Positions 26,578 through 35,003 of a stretch of DNA of 64,000 bases are shown one piece after another. The notes under the pieces were generated by a model. It had not been told where the DNA came from. It saw only the letters and a program-made list of their open reading frames with translations, and ran no database searches. Position 1 is the first letter of the stretch; every line of letters begins with the position of its first letter. Made by a program: the position numbers and the translations under genes. This stretch comes from Verrucomicrobiota bacterium (GTDB lineage: Bacteria > Verrucomicrobiota > Verrucomicrobiia > Verrucomicrobiales > DEV007). The stretch spans positions 62,001-126,000 of the forward strand of contig CAUJIH010000103.1 in NCBI GenBank assembly GCA_963205275.1, read 5' to 3'.

Positions 26578-27822
26578 GTGAACTGGATCTCTCTCGCATT
26601 CCGTAATTTGCTCCGCAATGCACGTCGGTCGATCACCACGATTGCGGCCGTCTCGCTGGGCTATGCAGCAGTCAATATCTTGGCCGGATTTGCTGCCTAC
26701 ATGTTCGCAAGCATTGAGGATGCACACATCTACGAGCAGGCCTACGGCCAGATTCAGATCTGGCGCGTCGGCGCCAGAACCTACGGCGGCTCCGATCCAA
26801 CTGATTATCTGATCTCGGCGAAGGATTATGAAGCGATCCAGGCTGCTGTAAAAGCCGATGAGCGGGTACAGTTCGCCACCGGGATGCTGGAGGTGCAGGG
26901 AAGCGTGGATGCAGATGGAAAGGCCGGTTATTTCGTCGGGCAAGCGATGGTGCCTTCCCTGAAAGAAAAAATTCAAGGCCAATCCACTGCTCTGCGCAGT
27001 CCCGAGGAGACGGGGCCGAAGGGAACTCCGATTACAGATGAGGCAAAGAGTTCCATCGCCATCGCCAGCGGAATGGCGGAAGCGCTCGGACTGGAGGTCG
27101 GCTCTCCCGTGGTTCTGATGGCAGCATCCTTAGCCGGACAGATGAATGCGGTGGATGCTGAAGTTCATCAGATCGTCGAGACGATGGCCGAGAGCCTCGA
27201 CAGTCGTTACATCTTTCTTCCCCTCAGTCTGGCCCAGGAGTTGTACGATACAGACCAGCTAAGCAGCGTCCGGCTCTTGCTGAAGCGTACAGTCGACACA
27301 GATTCCGTCGTCGCCTCTCTGCGAGAAAAATTTCCCGAATCCGAGTGGGAGATCGTCCCCTGGTATCAGGCGTCGAAGCTCTATCTAAGGACCAAGCGCA
27401 TGTTCGACATCATCTTCGGATTGGTCTTCGTCATCATCACGGTGATCGTCACCATGTCTGTGCTCAATACCATCGGCATGGCGGTGATCGAGCGCACGAG
27501 AGAGATCGGTACGCTGCGTGCCCTAGGACTGAAACGTGGCGGAGTCATCCTACTCTTCGGTGTCGAAAGCACTCTGCTGGGCATGATCGGTGCAGTGATC
27601 GGTCTTCTGATCACTGTAACCTTTTCCGGAGTCGTGCTGATGATCGCTCCGACTTGGGAGCCGCCGGTGACAGCGGGACCCATGATCTGGGAGATTCGCA
27701 TCTTGCCCGTCACACTGGTGATTACTCTGGTGCTGCTAGTAATTTTCACCGCTCTCGCAGCGGTAGCACCGGCGCGGCGTGCTGCGAAACAAAGTATTGT
27801 CGATTCTCTGGGACATGTGTAA
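26578..27822 (+). CDS. ABC transporter permease of the LolCE/MacB (FtsX) type
   Basis: 414 residues starting at GTG. One N-terminal membrane helix (FRNLLRNARRSITTIAAVSLGYAAVNILAG) is followed by a large periplasmic MacB-like domain and three C-terminal FtsX helices (residues about 278-405). The ending PARRAAKQSIVDSLGHV is typical of the family. An ATPase partner is not in the window. The next gene is a periplasmic lipoprotein-carrier-like protein, so a role in lipoprotein release or export is likely. Confidence 0.85.
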   Translation: MNWISLAFRNLLRNARRSITTIAAVSLGYAAVNILAGFAAYMFASIEDAHIYEQAYGQIQIWRVGARTYGGSDPTDYLISAKDYEAIQAAVKADERVQFATGMLEVQGSVDADGKAGYFVGQAMVPSLKEKIQGQSTALRSPEETGPKGTPITDEAKSSIAIASGMAEALGLEVGSPVVLMAASLAGQMNAVDAEVHQIVETMAESLDSRYIFLPLSLAQELYDTDQLSSVRLLLKRTVDTDSVVASLREKFPESEWEIVPWYQASKLYLRTKRMFDIIFGLVFVIITVIVTMSVLNTIGMAVIERTREIGTLRALGLKRGGVILLFGVESTLLGMIGAVIGLLITVTFSGVVLMIAPTWEPPVTAGPMIWEIRILPVTLVITLVLLVIFTALAAVAPARRAAKQSIVDSLGHV

Positions 27823-27835
27823 GATGGACCACGTT

Positions 27836-28552
27836 ATGAAGACGTTCTTTCTCGCTTTCGCCCTGTCGTTCTTCGTCGGCTCGCTGTTTTCCCAAGATGC
27901 TGCCCTATTGGCTGCCGAACAGTCACGAGGAATTCTAACCGGAAACGGAGTTCGGTGGACGGTGACTGTTTCTGGTCAAAAGTCGGCGAAGTTCGTCGCC
28001 ATCTCCCAAGGAGGAAAAATTCTTGCGGAAGTCTTGGAACCCGCTGATTCCGCTGGGCGTCGCTATCTGGCCGAGGCTAAAGGTCAGATGTGGTTCTGGA
28101 AACCCGGTCTCAGTCGTCCGGTTTCGGTCTCAAAGCGACAACGACTCTCCGGAAATGCAGCGATTGGTGACATCGCATCGACCAGTTACGTCGATGGCTA
28201 CAAGGTTGCGGGACAAGAAGAGGGAGAGGTGAATGGCGAAGCAGCAGTCATCTATACCATGGTCGCTAATTCCCTAGGCGACACCTATGCGAAGATTCGC
28301 TATTGGGTGACAAAAAAAGAAAACCTGGGTAAGAAAGTCGAGTTTTATGCGAAGTCTGGAGTCGTCGTTCGCTCGGCTACTATGGAATACGGAAATAATG
28401 TGAACGGACGTCCTTTTCTCTCGAAGATGGTAGTTTCCGACGGCGAGGCCCCGATTATCCTGAGTTACAGCGGAGTAACGTTAAAAAATTTCCCAGCCAG
28501 CGCTTTTGTCCGGGATGATCTCGGCTCATCGAAGGATGCCGTGCTACGCTAA
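27836..28552 (+). CDS. LolA-like outer-membrane lipoprotein-sorting protein
   Basis: 238 residues with signal peptide (MKTFFLAFALSFFVGSLFS). The beta-rich mature part fits the 'outer membrane lipoprotein-sorting protein' family: KGQMWFWKPGLSRPVSVSKRQRLSG, then YKVAGQEEGEVNGEAAVIY and KIRYWVTKKENLGKKVEFYAKSG. These proteins carry lipid-anchored or hydrophobic cargo across the periplasm. It lies right behind the permease (2-14 base gap), so the two probably work together. Start could also be ATG 27824. Confidence 0.8.
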   Translation: MKTFFLAFALSFFVGSLFSQDAALLAAEQSRGILTGNGVRWTVTVSGQKSAKFVAISQGGKILAEVLEPADSAGRRYLAEAKGQMWFWKPGLSRPVSVSKRQRLSGNAAIGDIASTSYVDGYKVAGQEEGEVNGEAAVIYTMVANSLGDTYAKIRYWVTKKENLGKKVEFYAKSGVVVRSATMEYGNNVNGRPFLSKMVVSDGEAPIILSYSGVTLKNFPASAFVRDDLGSSKDAVLR

Positions 28553-28578
28553 CAACTCTCCCTGACAGTGAAAAACTG

Positions 28579-29946
28579 ATGGACGGGTGTCGCCTGAGTG
28601 CTGAAGAGCGCGATGAAGCGCTGGCCTTGCTACAGGATCTGATCCGTATTGACACTTCGAATCCGCCCGGCGAGGAGGGCGCATCGATTCAGCTGCTCGA
28701 GCAGCGGTGCCAAGCTTTCGGTCTCGCAACCGAGGTGGTCGGCGCTATCCCGGAGCGTCCGAATCTCGTCGCCACATTTCCTGCCGATCCTGATCGGTGC
28801 ACAGACAGACCGCTCGTTCTGAGCTGTCACGTCGATACTGTCCCGGCAGACCCTGATCGCTGGACTTATTCTCCTTGGTCAGGACACTATGACGGGAATT
28901 ACGTCTGGGGCCGAGGAGCCATCGACATGAAGGGCTTCGCTGCGATGGCCTTTGCTGTAGTAGCTAAATTGAAACGACTCGATATCCCCCTACGTCGTGA
29001 TCTGCTCTTCGTCGCCGTTTCCGATGAAGAGGCCGGGACTCGCCTCGGCTCGCGCTGGCTCGTCGATGAACGTCCTGATCTGCTTCGAAATCCTGAATAC
29101 GTAATCAATGAGGTGGGAGGCTTCACGACTCACCGGGAAGGAAACCGTTTTTATCCGGTTCAGGTAGCGGAGAAGGGTGTCGCCTGGCTGCGACTGGCCG
29201 TCTGCGGGGAATCCGGGCACAGTTCTCTGCCAGGAACAGATAGTGCGGTAGCACGACTGGGTCGTGCCGTGAATCGGATTACTCATACACGTCTTCCTTG
29301 GCATCCTTCGCCAGAGGCACAACGCCTTCTCGAGGGATTCGCGGCACCTCGTGGCTACGTCGGCAGGCAGATTGCCTCGCTCATTTCTCATCCGCGCATT
29401 GGTCCTCACCTGCTGCCGCGGATGGTGAGAGAACCTTCGCGACGGGCGTCGCTAGAAGCAATTTTACGGAACACCGCTACTCCGACGAGTCTCTGTGAGG
29501 GAGGCAATATCAATATGCTACCCGGCGTGGCGCTCGTAGATATCGATGGTCGCCTCGCACCGGGACAAACCACTGACGACCTAATTGCCGAACTGGATGC
29601 GATTTTATTCCCTCTTCTGGGCAAAGATTACGCGCTGACCGTGCTTCACGACTCCGCTCCGATCTCGTTCCCTCTCGATACACCTCTTTATCGGGAAATC
29701 GAGGAGACGATTCTCGCTGCTGATCCTGGTTCCTACGTCGTTCCGTCTGTCATTCCTGGCTTCACAGATAGCCATAATTATGCGCGACTCGGCGCGGTCT
29801 GTTACGGATTCTATCCCCTCCGTTTGCCAGAAGATCTCGATTTCACTTCCCTGTTTCACGGAGAAAACGAGCGTATCCCTCTGGATGGTTTTTACTGGGG
29901 AATCGAAGTTCTGGCGGGTATGCTCGAACGCTTTCTGACTCGCTGA
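28579..29946 (+). CDS. M20-family deacylase (ArgE/DapE-like)
   Basis: 455-residue zinc amidohydrolase. Metal and catalytic motifs: SCHVDTVPADPDRW (H84, D86), GRGAIDMKGFAAM (D116) and the general-base VSDEEAG. A dimerisation domain lies between residues about 195 and 330. It hydrolyses an N-acyl amino acid or dipeptide. Whether it is acetylornithine deacetylase, succinyl-diaminopimelate desuccinylase or a peptidase cannot be told; it is not in an arg or dap cluster. Confidence 0.85.
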   Translation: MDGCRLSAEERDEALALLQDLIRIDTSNPPGEEGASIQLLEQRCQAFGLATEVVGAIPERPNLVATFPADPDRCTDRPLVLSCHVDTVPADPDRWTYSPWSGHYDGNYVWGRGAIDMKGFAAMAFAVVAKLKRLDIPLRRDLLFVAVSDEEAGTRLGSRWLVDERPDLLRNPEYVINEVGGFTTHREGNRFYPVQVAEKGVAWLRLAVCGESGHSSLPGTDSAVARLGRAVNRITHTRLPWHPSPEAQRLLEGFAAPRGYVGRQIASLISHPRIGPHLLPRMVREPSRRASLEAILRNTATPTSLCEGGNINMLPGVALVDIDGRLAPGQTTDDLIAELDAILFPLLGKDYALTVLHDSAPISFPLDTPLYREIEETILAADPGSYVVPSVIPGFTDSHNYARLGAVCYGFYPLRLPEDLDFTSLFHGENERIPLDGFYWGIEVLAGMLERFLTR

Positions 29947-30021
29947 GGAAAGGTGAAAAGAATGCGGCTCGCATTTCTATTCCGTCTGTCCATACGTATC
30001 GTACAGCGGACTGATCCGATA

Positions 30022-31488
30022 ATGAAAACCGATAGACAAGGGAAAAGCAGGCTAATCGCTGCTGTTTGTGCAGTCACTCTGATTCTGTCACCCAAGCTAG
30101 TACAGAGTGGCCCACCCATCGACAGTTCACCCTCCCGAGCCTCTACGGCTCTCGAACCGGGATTACGGCAGATCGCCACTCTGCGACCGAGGAGCACCGA
30201 GGAAATCACCGGATCAAATTGGATGATCGGATGTGAAACTCTGGATCGCGACTTCGCTAACTATCAGGAATACAAGGAATACCTCGTCCCGCTCGGGATC
30301 AAAACGATTCGCTTGCAAGGCGGATGGGCCAAGACGGAGAAGGAAAAGGGAAAATACGAGTTTTCTTGGCTCGATCAAATCATCGACGATGCTAAATCAC
30401 GAGGCTTGAACATCCTCCTCGAGACCGGATATGGGAATTCGATCTACAAAGGCGGCGGAGGCACTGATCTCAGCGGAGGATTCCCGAGTTCCGACGAAGC
30501 TCTGGCCGCTTGGGATCGGTGGGTAGAAGCGATGGCGACACGCTACAAAGACCGCGTAGGAGACTGGGCAATGTGGAATGAGCCAGACATCAACAAGAAG
30601 CACACATACGCGGATATCGTCGCGATCAACATTCGAACTGCTGAAATGATACGGCGCATCATTCCCACAGCTCGGATCGCCGGACTCTCACTGGCGAGTA
30701 AGAGCCCGAAAGTCTTGGCCGGCTGTCTGGAGATCCTGAAAGAACAAGGAAAAATCGAGCTCTTCGACTGGTTTATCTACCACGGATACACCTATAACCC
30801 TGACGAGGCATACCAGAGCGTGGAAGAACTGAAGGCCACTCTGGCAGGATTCTCCACGAAGGCGAAAATGCGTCAGGGAGAAAACGGCTGCCCTTCTGAG
30901 ATGGCCAGAAACTTCGCCTTGCGCGATTATCCCTGGACCGAGACCAGTCAGGCAAAGTGGGATCTCCGCCGAATGCTGGGAGACTTAGGCCACGATGTCG
31001 AATCCTCCGTTTTCACGATCTGCGATTTCAACCACACCGGGCGCGAGATCAATCGGAAAGGGCTTCTTCATGCCACTGCAGACAAGAAGGTAGATGGGAT
31101 CAAGCTGGCCTACTATACAGTACAGAACTGCGCCTCGGTCTTCGACGATCAACTGACGCGTGTGAGCGGACCAGTCGTAGGCGTGATGGACGAGCACGCA
31201 GCCACGAGCTTCGCCTATCGTCATCGAAAGAGTGGTCGAGCACTGATCGTCTTCTGGGATTCCTCTGCGATTCCGAGTGACTCTTTCATCACGCGTCCAG
31301 CGCACGTAATCACGAGCCGACTCGATATCCCCGAACCCGTATGGGTGGATCTGATCTCCGGCCGAGTCTATGAAATCCCAGCGACGAAGCTTGAGAAAGC
31401 GGGAGACTTCACGATTTATCACGACATTCCCTTTTACGACGCTCCTTGTGTGATCGCCGACAAAAGCCTGCTTACACTCGTCGAGTGA
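30022..31488 (+). CDS. Secreted GH39-like clan-A glycoside hydrolase
   Basis: 488 residues from ATG 30022, with a signal peptide (LIAAVCAVTLILSPKLV). It is a TIM-barrel: GIKTIRLQGGWAKTE on strand 1-2, acid/base in WAMWNEPD (E187), and a nucleophile candidate in MRQGENGCPS (E287). Spacing of the two Glu residues fits clan GH-A. A C-terminal beta domain follows (residues about 375-488). The substrate is unknown; GH39 members act on xylosides, iduronides or glycan side chains. It sits beside a sialidase-like gene (convergent). Confidence 0.8.
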   Translation: MKTDRQGKSRLIAAVCAVTLILSPKLVQSGPPIDSSPSRASTALEPGLRQIATLRPRSTEEITGSNWMIGCETLDRDFANYQEYKEYLVPLGIKTIRLQGGWAKTEKEKGKYEFSWLDQIIDDAKSRGLNILLETGYGNSIYKGGGGTDLSGGFPSSDEALAAWDRWVEAMATRYKDRVGDWAMWNEPDINKKHTYADIVAINIRTAEMIRRIIPTARIAGLSLASKSPKVLAGCLEILKEQGKIELFDWFIYHGYTYNPDEAYQSVEELKATLAGFSTKAKMRQGENGCPSEMARNFALRDYPWTETSQAKWDLRRMLGDLGHDVESSVFTICDFNHTGREINRKGLLHATADKKVDGIKLAYYTVQNCASVFDDQLTRVSGPVVGVMDEHAATSFAYRHRKSGRALIVFWDSSAIPSDSFITRPAHVITSRLDIPEPVWVDLISGRVYEIPATKLEKAGDFTIYHDIPFYDAPCVIADKSLLTLVE

Positions 31489-31507
31489 TCCGTAAAATAG
31501 CAGAAGC

Positions 31508-33703
31508 TTACGGCAGCCCGACCGCAGCGATCAGTTCTTTCCAAAGCTCGGAGCCGCTCATGGAGTTGGTCATGATCACGATGCCGGAACCGGTCGTGGG
31601 ATTGAATTCACTGTAACAGCGAAACCCGGTACCGTTCGATCCAGAGTGATAGACGCGATTCTCGGGCTTTCCCGGATCGACGCCCCAGCCGAGGCTACGT
31701 TGAGATGATCCAGTCGATGTCCACCCCGGTCGCTGGATTGGCTCCCGACCGGTAGCCACGATCACAGGTTTCATCATTTCTGCAATAGACCGGGCTGTGA
31801 GTGAGTAGGGAGCAGAACGATCCTCGCGCATCATTTCGATCAGGAACAGAGCATACTCGTGAGGCGTGCAGTAGAGAGAGTATGCGATATTAGGTCGGCG
31901 ATACAGAGAACGGTTTTCCTTGAGTAGCCCTTGCGCATCATGTCCAGCGGCTGCGAGTGCTCCGTAATCATCACGCCAGACGTATCCACCCTGATCGAAT
32001 CCCAGTGGACCGAGAAGTGCTGCGTCGATGAAGGTGTGAAAGGGCTTTTCGGTAATGTGCTCTACCACGCGCTGAAGAAAAGTGAAGCCCTCGCCGGAAT
32101 AAATGTATTTCGTGCCAGGTTCGAAAAGCACTCGCAGCGGCTCCCCTTTCTTTCGCCAATTGGGAAAACCAGTCGTGTGTTCCAGCACCATACGAGCGGT
32201 GATTTTTTCGTGCAGAGGTTCACCGTTCAGATAGGGCTTGTCCAGATAGGAGTTCAGCGGTCGATCCAGATCCAACTTGCCCTGCTCGACCAGTTTCAGG
32301 ATCGCGTAGGCGGCGAGCGGTTTACTCATCGAGCAGGCTTCGAAGAGCGTGTGCGAGTCCACGGGATCGGGCGATCCGGCGGACTTCACGCCATAAGTGC
32401 GCTCGAGGGCGATCTTTCGATCTCGGATACCGATGATACTCACTCCGGGAACGTGATGTTTTTCCATCAGATCCGGCACTAATCGGTCGATGTCAGTGGG
32501 TGCAGGAGAAGGCGATGGCTTCTGAGAGCGAAGCGCATCTGTCTCTGCGATTTTTAGCCGTACGGAGACCACTGAGTGCTTTTCACTCCCTGGAGCGTAT
32601 TTGATGTAAGTGGTGGCTAAGATGGTCCCATCTGGTAAGAGCGCGATCCCGGGATAGCCGCAGTCTGTGACTTTTTCGGCGTAATTGTGGAGCAGCTTGA
32701 TGCGATAGTCGCCACCACGACCGCTGCGAATCGCGTCATAGGTGCCCACCCATGCGACAAAGTGGCTGCGGCTCGGACTGTTCGGAGCCATGTCGCGAAA
32801 GGCGATGAAATAGCGTCCGTCCGGTAACAAAATCTCCTGATGACGATCACCACTCAGCCCCCAAGGTGTATCGACCGGCGTACTCCAAGTCTCTCCCTCG
32901 TCCTGAGAGAACATCATCAGACTGCGCCCACGATGGGAGTTTTCCCGCATCAGACAGCAAAGTTCCTTTCCGTCAGGTGATCGAAACACATCGGGTTCGC
33001 AGGGGCTCTTTCCCTCCACGGAGGCGACAACACGAGGCTGACTCCAACTGAGTCCTCCATCGGCAGTGATCGTCTGAAGAGCCTGAGGCGGCAGCTTCGG
33101 ATTCTGCTTTGGACGGGCGTGATAGAGTCCGAGGGATCGGCCATCCTTCAGTTGGACGATGGAGCTGAACGTCATGGTGCACGGAAAATTGAGTGGTGGC
33201 ATTTCCTCCCAAGTAGCTCCGTCGTCCGCGCTCATGATGGAGGGCATCCCTGGTCCACCTTTCTTCCCTAGCCATGCAGACCAGACCCAGATCCGTGCTT
33301 TTCCCTGCGGATCGATCAGGCGATAGATGCTAGGGCAGTTCTGATGGGTAGAAAATCCCGTAGGTAGAGTCTCGTCGAGTCTCTGCCAAGTCAGCCCACC
33401 ATCCACGCTTTTCGCCATCGGACCGGCGTGCCCGCCGTGGTTGATACTCCACACAGCAAAGAGCGTTTTTCCGTCCGGCATCAGTAGAGTCGTCGGATGT
33501 CCCTGATAGACCTCCTGCGTCCCGGCTGCGATGAGGACGTGACGAGCGCTCTCGTGCGAAAGATCGATCAGTGGCAGGTCGGAACCGTCGTTCAGATCGA
33601 GAGGAGGCAGGTTTTCCGCAGCATCGGATGGCAGGCAGAAAACGCTCAGTAGAGCACCGAGGACGAGAAGGCGACAGATGAGACAGCGCACAGAATCGAT
33701 CAT
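31508..33703 (-). CDS. Fusion of a sialidase domain and a serine beta-lactamase-like hydrolase
   Basis: 731 residues with a signal peptide. Residues about 55-385 form a six-blade sialidase (exo-alpha-sialidase/BNR) with four Asp boxes: SVDGGLTW (99), SADDGATW (158), TADGGLSW (213) and SQDEGETW (266). After a Pro/Ser linker ([12 protein letters not shown], 393-404), residues about 405-731 form a class C beta-lactamase-like hydrolase: SMSK (S458, K461), then YSG in YIYSGEGF and HSG in YHSGSNG. It should act in the periplasm or outside on sialylated or acylated material. Fusion is within one uninterrupted frame. Confidence 0.88.
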   Translation of the reverse strand: MIDSVRCLICRLLVLGALLSVFCLPSDAAENLPPLDLNDGSDLPLIDLSHESARHVLIAAGTQEVYQGHPTTLLMPDGKTLFAVWSINHGGHAGPMAKSVDGGLTWQRLDETLPTGFSTHQNCPSIYRLIDPQGKARIWVWSAWLGKKGGPGMPSIMSADDGATWEEMPPLNFPCTMTFSSIVQLKDGRSLGLYHARPKQNPKLPPQALQTITADGGLSWSQPRVVASVEGKSPCEPDVFRSPDGKELCCLMRENSHRGRSLMMFSQDEGETWSTPVDTPWGLSGDRHQEILLPDGRYFIAFRDMAPNSPSRSHFVAWVGTYDAIRSGRGGDYRIKLLHNYAEKVTDCGYPGIALLPDGTILATTYIKYAPGSEKHSVVSVRLKIAETDALRSQKPSPSPAPTDIDRLVPDLMEKHHVPGVSIIGIRDRKIALERTYGVKSAGSPDPVDSHTLFEACSMSKPLAAYAILKLVEQGKLDLDRPLNSYLDKPYLNGEPLHEKITARMVLEHTTGFPNWRKKGEPLRVLFEPGTKYIYSGEGFTFLQRVVEHITEKPFHTFIDAALLGPLGFDQGGYVWRDDYGALAAAGHDAQGLLKENRSLYRRPNIAYSLYCTPHEYALFLIEMMREDRSAPYSLTARSIAEMMKPVIVATGREPIQRPGWTSTGSSQRSLGWGVDPGKPENRVYHSGSNGTGFRCYSEFNPTTGSGIVIMTNSMSGSELWKELIAAVGLP

Positions 33704-33757
33704 CCCCCATGGATAGCGAGAGGGGACGCTCTCTGCAAGAGCGCGATTATGGAATCT

Positions 33758-34756
33758 CTACGGACGGCTCATTTCCATGCGAGGATTACTCGATTTCATG
33801 GCCTGAGGGCGGATAATCAGTGTGGGCTGGGGAGCCTCTCCCGTCGTCTGATCGATCGTCGAATCGAATGTCTCAGCGGACGGCGGAATCCGATAAACAC
33901 TGGACCGAGCCAGTTTTGGTCGCAAAGGAAGTCCCACAGAGCCAGCGGGAGCGATAGCTCGAGCCTTAACTGCGGGCGAATTTGCAGACGCCGTACCAGA
34001 TTCAGTGCCGAATTTTGATTCATCGAGGCGGATGGCATCCTGCACCTTTCTGCTATCGTCAATGCGTGCATCGCCCGCTGCCATCTCACGCTCATCGGTG
34101 CGGTCGAGAGGAAGGTGGTTCGTCAGAGTCGATTCGTCGGCATTCCACGACTGTCTGGGAATTCGGACTTCGTCGGATTTATGAGTGCTAGCGATCCGAG
34201 TTTGAACGTGGGGATCGCTTTGAAAATGTCCTCGGATCTTCGCTTCCACTCGGTCAATGGCTTCTTGAATTTCCTTATCCATGAGTTGATCCTGGCTGAG
34301 GGAATCATTCTGAGCATCGACAGCCTTAGATGCATTCGATTCATCCAGATGCACTAAGCTGGCGATGTGCGAGGACATCTCATCATCGCTGGCGAGAAAT
34401 GCAGCACGAATTTCCACCGCGCGATCCGGTATCACAGAAAGTGCGAGTTCCGCAAACTCTGAGTCACGATCTGGAAATTCCAGACGGACCATCGAGAGAA
34501 TCGCGACGAGGGAGTTAGAATCGAGATTCGGAAGCGCAAGCGCTACTTGCAAGACTTCTCGGCTATGGTCGGGATTCGTCTGAAGGGAATCCTGAAACAG
34601 GGGGACAAGCTGGTCGGGATGCGATTCAATTCCTGCTCGAAAGACCACGACTGCGGAATCTGCGCTCGCCGCTGCTTCTGACGCCGTCACTTCTGTGGTC
34701 GAGGGCAGAACAGCGTAAGCAGCAAACAGATAGGGCAGAAGAAAAGTGAACCTCAT
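33758..34756 (-). CDS. Hypothetical secreted protein
   Basis: 332 residues from ATG 34756, chosen because a longer frame would run into the tRNA gene. It has a signal peptide (FTFLLPYLFAAYAVL). Residues about 30-135 look helical, with Ala/Leu-rich repeats (VALALPNLDSNSLVAIL, FAELALSVIPDRAVEIRAAF). Residues about 150-332 are charged and low in predicted structure, with many Ser, Asp and Arg. I recognise no domain. It lies 15 bases behind the tRNA gene in the same direction. Confidence 0.6.
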   Translation of the reverse strand: MRFTFLLPYLFAAYAVLPSTTEVTASEAAASADSAVVVFRAGIESHPDQLVPLFQDSLQTNPDHSREVLQVALALPNLDSNSLVAILSMVRLEFPDRDSEFAELALSVIPDRAVEIRAAFLASDDEMSSHIASLVHLDESNASKAVDAQNDSLSQDQLMDKEIQEAIDRVEAKIRGHFQSDPHVQTRIASTHKSDEVRIPRQSWNADESTLTNHLPLDRTDEREMAAGDARIDDSRKVQDAIRLDESKFGTESGTASANSPAVKARAIAPAGSVGLPLRPKLARSSVYRIPPSAETFDSTIDQTTGEAPQPTLIIRPQAMKSSNPRMEMSRP

Positions 34757-34770
34757 AGCAACCAACAGAA

Positions 34771-34844
34771 TGGAGCGGGTAGTGGGAATCGAACCCACAT
34801 AACTAGCTTGGAAGGCTAGGGCTTTACCACTAAGCTATACCCGC
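34771..34844 (-). tRNA. tRNA-Gly (anticodon UCC)
   Basis: A complete 74-base tRNA: acceptor GCGGGTA pairs with TACCCGC, discriminator U, encoded CCA; D arm GCTTAGTGGTAAAGC; anticodon stem CTAGC/GCTAG with loop CTTCCAA (TCC); T arm GTGGG-TTCGATT-CCCAC. It reads GGA and GGG glycine codons. The region behind it (34845-35003) is AT-rich and has no gene. Confidence 0.97.
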
Positions 34845-35003
34845 ATCGTCTAAACATTCTTAAAGATTCCAAATATTCTTGTAATTTCAATTAAATTTTA
34901 GAAATCTTAAGAGTTGCTGGAGTTCTTTTTGTTGGTTCAGCTTGCGCTGCGCTGAGAATCGTTCTGGAATCGTTCTCTTGCAAGCCTATTTTTTAAATTT
35001 GTG

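Noticed and set aside
26185-26982. 265-codon minus-strand frame
   Set aside because: Antisense to infA and the start of the permease gene, both well supported.
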